Under the pieces are notes generated by a model. It saw only the letters and a list, made by a program, of their open reading frames with translations, did no database searches and had not been told where the DNA came from. A stretch of DNA of 40,198 nt from Ilumatobacteraceae bacterium. GTDB lineage: Bacteria; Actinomycetota; Acidimicrobiia; Acidimicrobiales; Ilumatobacteraceae. The DNA is taken from the NCBI GenBank assembly GCA_023254135.1, contig JALQYL010000008.1:1-40198 (forward strand), in the 5' to 3' direction. The translations under genes were made by a program, and so were the position numbers. Positions 34,747-40,198 of the stretch are shown here, one piece after another (within the stretch, counting starts at the first letter, position 1; every line of letters starts with the position of its first letter).

Positions 34747-35377
34747 TACCACCGAAGCTCCACGCGACGAGCGTCGCGAAGCAGAACTTGCACGCGTTGT
34801 TGCCGCACTTGGTGGCAACGTTGTCGATTCGCTTGTGAAGCCAAACGATGACATGTGGATTCGCGTTACTGCAGACACATGGCGTGCAACAGGCGAAACA
34901 TTGAAGTCGTTGGGCTACACCTACTTCTGTTTCCTCTCCGCCATTGACTGGATGCCATCACCATTTGGTAAGGGCGAAGACGATCCCACCGCGCCACCTG
35001 TTGAGCGCGACACCACCATCAAGCATGGTTACACCGGTGGCGACACACGTTTCCAAGTGCTTGCGCGCGTTACTCAGCCATTCACTTCGTTGGGTATCAA
35101 CATCAAGGTTGATGTTGATGATGCAGCACCTGTCATTGATTCATGGAGCGGTGTGTACGCCGGAGCCAACTGGCACGAGCGCGAAACACACGAAATGTTC
35201 GGCATCGGCTTCAACGGCCATCCCGATCTTCGCAACATGTATCTGCCCACAGACTTCGAGGGTTACCCCTTGCGCAAAGATTTCCCACTGCTTGCTCGCA
35301 TCGTGAAGCCATGGCCTGGCATCGTCGACGTCGAGCCACTTCCGGGGGACGACTCAGAGGAAGGCGAAGCATCATGA
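34730..35377 (+). CDS. nuoC: NADH-quinone oxidoreductase subunit C (second complex I)
   Basis: A Q-module subunit with 215 residues from the TTG at 34730, chosen for the perfect ribosome binding site at 34716-34723. The signature is [13 protein letters not shown], with Glu where the first copy and most of the family have Asp (DMFG), followed by GYPLRKDF. It is ~48 residues longer than the first NuoC, mainly at the N-terminus and in an insert around FGKGEDDP. The stop overlaps the nuoD2 ATG as ATGA. Confidence 0.93.
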   Translation: MSSTTDTTEAPRDERREAELARVVAALGGNVVDSLVKPNDDMWIRVTADTWRATGETLKSLGYTYFCFLSAIDWMPSPFGKGEDDPTAPPVERDTTIKHGYTGGDTRFQVLARVTQPFTSLGINIKVDVDDAAPVIDSWSGVYAGANWHERETHEMFGIGFNGHPDLRNMYLPTDFEGYPLRKDFPLLARIVKPWPGIVDVEPLPGDDSEEGEAS

Positions 35378-36546
35378 CCATGCTCGGCGACCGTCAACAA
35401 CTCGCATACATCGCATCGCAAGCTGCAGATGCACGAGTGAACGTTGAACTTGAAACAGAGGGTATGACCCTCAACATCGGACCGCAGCACCCTGCAACTC
35501 ACGGCACATTGCGCATCATCGCTCGCCTCGATGGTGAGCAAGTGGTGTGGGCAGAACCATCGGCCGGTTACATGCACCGCGGTTACGAGAAGCTCACTGA
35601 AGTGCGTACGTATCCGCAGGTCACTGCGTTGGTCAACCGCATCGACTGGCTTGGCTCATTCGCTAACGAAGTGCCATTCATTTTGGGTGCAGAAAAGCTG
35701 ATGGGTGTCGAAGCGCCGGCACGAGCACAACACATTCGTACCATCTTGTTCGAACTCTCTCGTATCGCCAACGTTTCGTTGTTCCTTGGCGACTTGGGCG
35801 TGCAGCTCGGTGCAGTCACGCCGGTGTTCTTCGCATTCCGTGATCGCGAATACGTGTTGAACCTCATTGAGGGTGCAACAGGTGGACGCTTCCACCCCAA
35901 CTTTGACCGTATCGGTGGCCTCAAGGACGATCTGCCTGCAGGTTTCATCGAAGAGACACACAGTGTCATGAAGAAGCTGCGCAACTTCTGTGACGAGATC
36001 GAAAACCTGTTGTTCGGCAACGAGATCTTCCAGTCGCGTACGCGCGGTATCGGCGTGATTCCTAAGGACATCGCACTGCAGTACGGACTGTCCGGCGCAA
36101 ACCTGCGTGCAAGTGGAGTTGATTGGGATCTCCGTCGCGATCAAGACCTGCCCATGGCATGGAACAAGGTTGACTGGAACGTCATCACCCACCCAGATGG
36201 TGACTCATTCGCTCGTTGTTGGGTGCGTCTGCAGGAAGTGCGCGAATCAACAAAGATCGTTGATCAGTTGCTCGACACATTGCCTGCCGGCCCCGTCATG
36301 GCCAAGGTTCCCAAGATCATCAAGGTGCCAGAGGGTGAGGCATTCGTGTCCACCGAAAACCCACTCGGCGAGATGGGCTACTACGTGGTGTCACAAGGCG
36401 ACCAAGGCCCATTCCGTGTGAAGATTCGTAGTGCATCGTTCAACAACATCTCGATCGTGCCGTGGGTGTTGAAGGGCGTGTACGTGCCCGACATCATCAC
36501 CATTCTCGCTTCGTTGTATTTCATCCTCGGAGACATTGATCGCTGA
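35374..36546 (+). CDS. nuoD: NADH-quinone oxidoreductase subunit D (second complex I), altered quinone site
   Basis: The 49-kDa-type subunit of the second complex I. It has 390 residues from the ATG at 35374, overlapping the nuoC2 stop; an ATG two codons later is possible. H43 in PQHPATHG, the quinone-contacting His, is kept. The Tyr expected in the DYL motif (Y123 of the first copy, Y87 of Thermus) is W92, in NRIDWLGSF; the codon is a clear TGG. GYMHRGYEK also differs from GYLHTGMEK of the first copy. The C-terminus GDIDR is normal, so the gene is intact. It runs directly into nuoH2 with a one-base overlap, leaving no room for nuoEFG. Confidence 0.95.
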   Translation: MTMLGDRQQLAYIASQAADARVNVELETEGMTLNIGPQHPATHGTLRIIARLDGEQVVWAEPSAGYMHRGYEKLTEVRTYPQVTALVNRIDWLGSFANEVPFILGAEKLMGVEAPARAQHIRTILFELSRIANVSLFLGDLGVQLGAVTPVFFAFRDREYVLNLIEGATGGRFHPNFDRIGGLKDDLPAGFIEETHSVMKKLRNFCDEIENLLFGNEIFQSRTRGIGVIPKDIALQYGLSGANLRASGVDWDLRRDQDLPMAWNKVDWNVITHPDGDSFARCWVRLQEVRESTKIVDQLLDTLPAGPVMAKVPKIIKVPEGEAFVSTENPLGEMGYYVVSQGDQGPFRVKIRSASFNNISIVPWVLKGVYVPDIITILASLYFILGDIDR

Positions 36547-37607
36547 TGTTTGCCGCACTTCTTTCCTCTATCCCGTACTGGGGTCAGTCATTGCTGCGAG
36601 TCCTTGGTGGCTTGGTGGCAGTTCTCCTGCCCGCAGGCACTGTGGTGTATCTCTTCTTGTTCAAGATGATGTCGTTCATGCAATCACGACTCGGACCCAT
36701 GGAAGCTGGCCCGTACGGATCCATGCAGTTGTTCGCTGAAGTGGGCAAATGGTTGCAAAAGGAAGACATCGTTCCCGACGCAGCGCGTCCAGAGGCACGC
36801 ATCTTCAAGTTGGCACCCCTCATCGTTCTTGCCAGCACGTTCTTGCTCGTCGTTGTGGTTCCATTCGGTCCCGACGCACTGTTCACCAACTTTGAAACGG
36901 GCATCTTCTACGCGTTGGCAGTTTCATCGGTGTCGGTTCTCGGCATCCTCATCGCTGGCTGGTCCAGCGCCAACAAATACTCGTTGTTGGGCGGATTGCG
37001 CGCAGCGGGCCAGCTCATTGCCTATGAGTTGCCCATGGTTCTTGCGGTTGTGGGTGTCGTCATCCAGGCAGGCACCATGAACCTGCAGCAAATCGTGGTT
37101 GCACAAAACACCGGGTCAATCTTCGGATTCGATGGCATCGGTAACCCGTACGTCATCACACAGTTCGTAGCGTTCATCGTGTTCATGATTGCGGTGCAAG
37201 CAGAACTCACTCAGACACCATTCGACATGCCCATCGCCGAATCCGAACTCGTGTCGGGCTACATGACCGAATATTCGGGTTTCCGCTTCCTCATCTTCTT
37301 CATCGGTGAATTCGCCACTGCCGGTGTGTTCGCAATGATCGCATCCGTGTTGTTCCTCGGTGGTTGGGGAGTGCCGTTCTCATGGTTCGGCTGGACAACC
37401 ATCGACAGCATCGACAACTGGATGAACGTGGGCGGACCGCTCATCCTGTTCACCAAGATGCTCGTGCTCGTGTTCTTCATCATGTGGATCCGCTTCTCGT
37501 TCCCACGTTTCCGTGAGGACCAACTGCAGCGTTTCGCGTGGAAGGGCCTCATCCCCATTGCTCTTGCCAACATCATGTTGACAGCCGTTCTGAAGGTGGC
37601 GTTCTAA
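36546..37607 (+). CDS. nuoH: NADH-quinone oxidoreductase subunit H (second complex I), divergent tunnel residues
   Basis: The quinone-tunnel membrane subunit. It has 353 residues against 408 in the first copy. Conserved parts include QSRLGP, KEDIVP, AYELPM (E161), E220 of the AEL motif, and E232/E234. Several near-invariant residues are changed: the ERK triplet is L38-F39-K40; GPNKAGP is GPMEAGP; the Arg of NRxPFD is Q223 (LTQTPFD); and the first Glu of the acidic loop is I230 (MPIAESE). No frameshift or stop disrupts the gene, and the surrounding motifs are conserved, so this looks like selected divergence and not decay. Confidence 0.94.
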   Translation: MFAALLSSIPYWGQSLLRVLGGLVAVLLPAGTVVYLFLFKMMSFMQSRLGPMEAGPYGSMQLFAEVGKWLQKEDIVPDAARPEARIFKLAPLIVLASTFLLVVVVPFGPDALFTNFETGIFYALAVSSVSVLGILIAGWSSANKYSLLGGLRAAGQLIAYELPMVLAVVGVVIQAGTMNLQQIVVAQNTGSIFGFDGIGNPYVITQFVAFIVFMIAVQAELTQTPFDMPIAESELVSGYMTEYSGFRFLIFFIGEFATAGVFAMIASVLFLGGWGVPFSWFGWTTIDSIDNWMNVGGPLILFTKMLVLVFFIMWIRFSFPRFREDQLQRFAWKGLIPIALANIMLTAVLKVAF

Positions 37608-38104
37608 TGGCGAAGCCCAAAGTTCCCGGAATGTTCAAAGGTTTGGGTGTCACGTTTGCCACCCTCATGCGAACCGCAAAAGATGGTGCAAACACCATTC
37701 AGTACCCGCATGAAAAAGAAACACCACCACTTCGCGCACGCGGTGTCATCGCGTTGCACGAAGACAACTGCACTTCGTGCATGTTGTGTGCACGTTCATG
37801 CCCCGACTGGTGTATCTACATCGAAGGACACAAGGAACTTGCACCACCGCGTCGTGCCGGTGGCGCACCTCGCAAAGTAAACAAACTCGATCGCTTCGAC
37901 ATTGACTACGCACTGTGCATGTACTGCGGTATTTGCGTGGAAGTGTGCCCATTCGACGCTCTCTTCTGGAGCCCTGAGTATGAATACTCAGAGCCAAGCA
38001 TTGCTGACCTCTTGCACGACAAGTCAAAGTTGGGTGAGTGGATGCAGACGGTTGCTGAAGCACCAGAACTTGAAGCCGGTGCAGAGAAGAAGGGCAAGAA
38101 GTGA
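37607..38104 (+). CDS. nuoI: NADH-quinone oxidoreductase subunit I (second complex I)
   Basis: A ferredoxin-like subunit with two complete [4Fe-4S] motifs: C55, C58, C61, C65 and C104, C107, C110, C114. It has 165 residues from the ATG at 37607, within the nuoH2 stop. An insert between the two motifs (~74-98) is Pro-, Arg- and Lys-rich. In a complex without NuoEFG this subunit is the likely entry point for electrons from ferredoxin. The C-terminus ends in a Lys-rich tail. Confidence 0.95.
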   Translation: MAKPKVPGMFKGLGVTFATLMRTAKDGANTIQYPHEKETPPLRARGVIALHEDNCTSCMLCARSCPDWCIYIEGHKELAPPRRAGGAPRKVNKLDRFDIDYALCMYCGICVEVCPFDALFWSPEYEYSEPSIADLLHDKSKLGEWMQTVAEAPELEAGAEKKGKK

Positions 38105-38616
38105 TGCTCGCAGCTGACATGCTCATTGCCCAGAACGTTGGGTTCTACATCATCGCCGCAATCATGGTGGTGGGTGCGTTGCGAGTTGTCACCACACGCA
38201 ACGTGGTGCACGCCGCACTGTGGTTGGTAGTGGTACTCGCGGGCGCTGCCGCGCAATACGTGTTGTTGGCCGCTGAATTCGTGGCCATCACGCAGGTCAT
38301 GGTGTACATCGGCGCAGTGATGGTGCTCTTCCTGTTCGGCACCATGCTCACTCGTGCACAAATTGGCGCAGAAGACAATCTCAACAACAAGAACTGGTTC
38401 ATCGGCATCCCCGTTGCAGTTCTTATGTTTGCCACCATGGTCATCGCTCTGAACGATGGCTTCGGCAATGAGAAATTGCCAATGGATGCACCAGTGGTCA
38501 CCACCCAGCAAGTCTCCGACCAAATCTTTGGCCCGTACTTGTTGCCATTCTGGGCACTCTCATTCGTTCTTCTTGCCGCCGTCATCGGAGCCATCGTGCT
38601 CGCGAGGAGGGACTAG
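38104..38616 (+). CDS. nuoJ: NADH-quinone oxidoreductase subunit J (second complex I)
   Basis: A small membrane subunit with 170 residues from the ATG at 38104; a GTG one codon earlier is possible. The third-helix segment TQVMVYIGAVMVLFLFGTML is conserved. It has five predicted helices. The start overlaps the nuoI2 stop, and GAGGAGGG near its end serves as the ribosome binding site of nuoK2. Confidence 0.92.
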   Translation: MLAADMLIAQNVGFYIIAAIMVVGALRVVTTRNVVHAALWLVVVLAGAAAQYVLLAAEFVAITQVMVYIGAVMVLFLFGTMLTRAQIGAEDNLNNKNWFIGIPVAVLMFATMVIALNDGFGNEKLPMDAPVVTTQQVSDQIFGPYLLPFWALSFVLLAAVIGAIVLARRD

Positions 38617-38618
38617 TC

Positions 38619-38918
38619 ATGTTGCTCAATGAATTCCTCATTCTGGGTGCAGTGTTGTTTTGCATTGGTGTCTATGGCGTTATCGCTCGCAAGAACGCCG
38701 TCATGGTGCTCATGTCCATCGAGTTGATTCTCAACTCGGTCAACATCAACTTGCTCGCCTTCTCTCTGCGCAACGGCTCCACCGATGGCCACACCTTTGC
38801 GCTCTATGTCATTGCAGTCGCTGCCGCCGAAGTAGGTGTGGGCCTTGCAATGGTTCTGCTCATGTATCGCAACCGTCGTTCCGTAGGCCTCGACGAACTC
38901 TCAGAGATGAAGGGCTGA
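38619..38918 (+). CDS. nuoK: NADH-quinone oxidoreductase subunit K (second complex I)
   Basis: A three-helix MrpC-like subunit with 99 residues. Both membrane Glu are kept (SIELILNSVN and AAAEVGVGLA). A strong GAGGAGGGA about 8 bases upstream supports the ATG at 38619. Confidence 0.94.
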   Translation: MLLNEFLILGAVLFCIGVYGVIARKNAVMVLMSIELILNSVNINLLAFSLRNGSTDGHTFALYVIAVAAAEVGVGLAMVLLMYRNRRSVGLDELSEMKG

Positions 38919-38922
38919 TCGC

Positions 38923-40198
38923 ATGTTTGCTGAAGCTACAGAAACATATTTGAGCACTGGTTGGTTCCTTGATCATGCGTGGATGATTCCACTCATCCCA
39001 GTCGCTGCATTCGTGCTCATCATCTTCTTCGGAAAGCGCATGCCACGTAAAGGCAGCGAATTCGGCATCGCATCAATGGTGCTTGCTCTTCTCTTCTCGG
39101 GCCGTGCGGCATACGAGTGGATTCAGCGAGTCAACGGTGTTGCTGCCGAGGCATATGTGGAACCGGTCATCAAGACCTTCACGTGGTGGCAGAACCGTGG
39201 TGTCAAACTCACCATCGGTCAGCATGTTGACGGACTCACCGTTGCAATTCTTGTTGTCGTTGCATTCATCTCAACGTTGGTGCAGTTGTACTCCACTGAA
39301 TATCTGCGTGGCGACCGCCGATACACGCACTTCTTCGCTGCACTCACGTTGTTCTCCGCGGGCATGCTCAACATGGTTGTTGCGGAAAACATGATCCAAC
39401 TCATCCTTGGTTGGGAAATCATGGGCCTCTGTTCGTTCATGCTCATCGGTCACTGGTGGGAAGACGGCGCAAACAGTCGAGCAGCACTGAAGGCATTCTT
39501 CACCACGCGTACCGGCGACATTGGTCTGCTTGTCGGCACATCAATTCTCTATTTCTCGGCCAATGACTGGACCCAGAAGACGCTCGGTGTGTCCGGCTTC
39601 TCCATTCGTGGCCTGTCTGCATGGGCGCTCTCAGGAAACCCTGGACACGCTGCAATCACCGCAGGTGCCGTCATGTTGTTCATCGCTTGTATCGGCAAGT
39701 CCGGTCAGTTCCCATTGCACACATGGTTGCCCGACGCGATGGCGGGCCCCACTCCTGTTTCGTCACTGTTGCACTCGTCCACCATGGTGGTGGCTGGTGT
39801 GTTCTTGGTGGCTCGCCTCTACCCCGTGTTCTTCAAGGGAATGAATGTTCTGCACACCAGTGCAAACTTCATCGTCATCATCGGTGGTATCACCATCGTG
39901 ATTGCGGCCGCCCTTGCATTCGTGCAGACGGATATCAAGAAAGTGCTCGCGTACTCCACCGTTTCGCAGTTGGGTTACATGATGATGGGCCTCGGCGCAG
40001 GTGCCTGGTTGCCCGCGGTGTTCCACATCTTCACGCACGCATTCTTCAAGGCATGTTTGTTCCTTGGCGCCGGATCCATCAGCCACAGCGCATCGCATCA
40101 CTCGTTCGACATGAAGAAGGACATGGGTGGCTTGCGCAAGTTCATGCCCATCACCTTCGGTACCTGGATCGTTTCCACTCTCGCATTGTGCGGAGTGT
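38923..40198 (+). CDS. nuoL: NADH-quinone oxidoreductase subunit L (second complex I), 3' partial
   Basis: The frame stays open from the ATG at 38923 to the window end (425 residues). AAGGG about 8 bases upstream supports the start. LILGWEIMGLCSFMLIGHWW holds the key Glu; GKSGQFPLHTWLPDAMAGP holds the pump Lys. The first copy's TNRVGDWG is TTRTGDIG here, and HAATMVTSG is HSSTMVVAG. The lateral helix region lies outside the window, so I cannot say whether it is extended. nuoM and nuoN are expected next. Confidence 0.94.
   Translation, partial: MFAEATETYLSTGWFLDHAWMIPLIPVAAFVLIIFFGKRMPRKGSEFGIASMVLALLFSGRAAYEWIQRVNGVAAEAYVEPVIKTFTWWQNRGVKLTIGQHVDGLTVAILVVVAFISTLVQLYSTEYLRGDRRYTHFFAALTLFSAGMLNMVVAENMIQLILGWEIMGLCSFMLIGHWWEDGANSRAALKAFFTTRTGDIGLLVGTSILYFSANDWTQKTLGVSGFSIRGLSAWALSGNPGHAAITAGAVMLFIACIGKSGQFPLHTWLPDAMAGPTPVSSLLHSSTMVVAGVFLVARLYPVFFKGMNVLHTSANFIVIIGGITIVIAAALAFVQTDIKKVLAYSTVSQLGYMMMGLGAGAWLPAVFHIFTHAFFKACLFLGAGSISHSASHHSFDMKKDMGGLRKFMPITFGTWIVSTLALCGV

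Noticed and set aside
36546-37607. NuoH2 as a decaying pseudogene copy because invariant residues are changed.
   Set aside because: The frame is intact and full length, neighbouring genes are intact and tightly coupled, and other family motifs are well kept, so functional divergence is more likely.

Overview
The window looks like part of a chromosome of a moderate-GC actinobacterium, most likely class Acidimicrobiia (for example the Ilumatobacter lineage). I infer this from the actinobacterial haem gene pair hemB-hemL, a HemB with the mixed Cys/Asp metal motif usual in Actinomycetota, GTG/TTG starts, TANNNT boxes placed for leaderless transcription, and a split cytochrome b with Rieske and multihaem c subunits. 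No rRNA, tRNA, CRISPR array, transposase or integrase was seen. Species assignment is inference.

Layout. (1) Positions 1-6617: the 3' part of a giant secreted mosaic protein made of Big/Ig-like repeats, a PA14-like domain, three Lcl/DUF1566-like domains, seven RCC1 repeats and a C-terminal fibrinogen-like domain. (2) 6652-9602: hemB, hemL and a small exported protein or lipoprotein. (3) 9632-10450, minus strand: a membrane-anchored mono-haem cytochrome c, divergent from the next block across 391 bp of non-coding DNA. (4) 10842-16056: a respiratory module with a 3-TM protein, a 2[4Fe-4S] ferredoxin, a b6-type cytochrome b, subunit IV, Rieske protein, di-haem cytochrome c and an unknown 3-TM protein. 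(5) 16062-31090: a complete 14-gene complex I operon, nuoA to nuoN, nearly all genes overlapping by 1-4 bases. Blocks 4 and 5 run in one direction with gaps of at most 60 bases, so they may be one 21-gene, 20-kb transcription unit. (6) 31103-33726: two genes on the minus strand (a C26-type glutamine amidotransferase and a threonine ammonia-lyase) and a divergent GMP-synthase-like amidotransferase. (7) 33781-40198: a second, divergent complex I cluster, nuoA2-B2-C2-D2-H2-I2-J2-K2-L2, cut off by the window end.

How it works together. Block 5 should oxidise NADH (NuoEFG present) and reduce menaquinone. Block 4 should oxidise menaquinol and pass electrons through Rieske and cytochromes c. The second complex I has no nuoE, F or G: nuoD2 and nuoH2 overlap by one base, so there is no room for them. 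It must use another electron partner, such as a ferredoxin, or borrow the NADH module of the first.

Most interesting. The second complex I also departs from the family consensus in its quinone pocket: NuoD2 has Trp where the quinone-binding Tyr is expected, and NuoH2 has lost the ERK motif, the Arg of NRxPFD and the next Glu. Together with a ferredoxin encoded inside the cytochrome b/Rieske operon, this suggests a second, possibly ferredoxin-linked respiratory branch with unusual quinone chemistry. A short N-terminal motif (IPEHLLxR type) is shared by the cytochrome c and by subunit IV, which carries it twice; this is another undescribed-looking signal.
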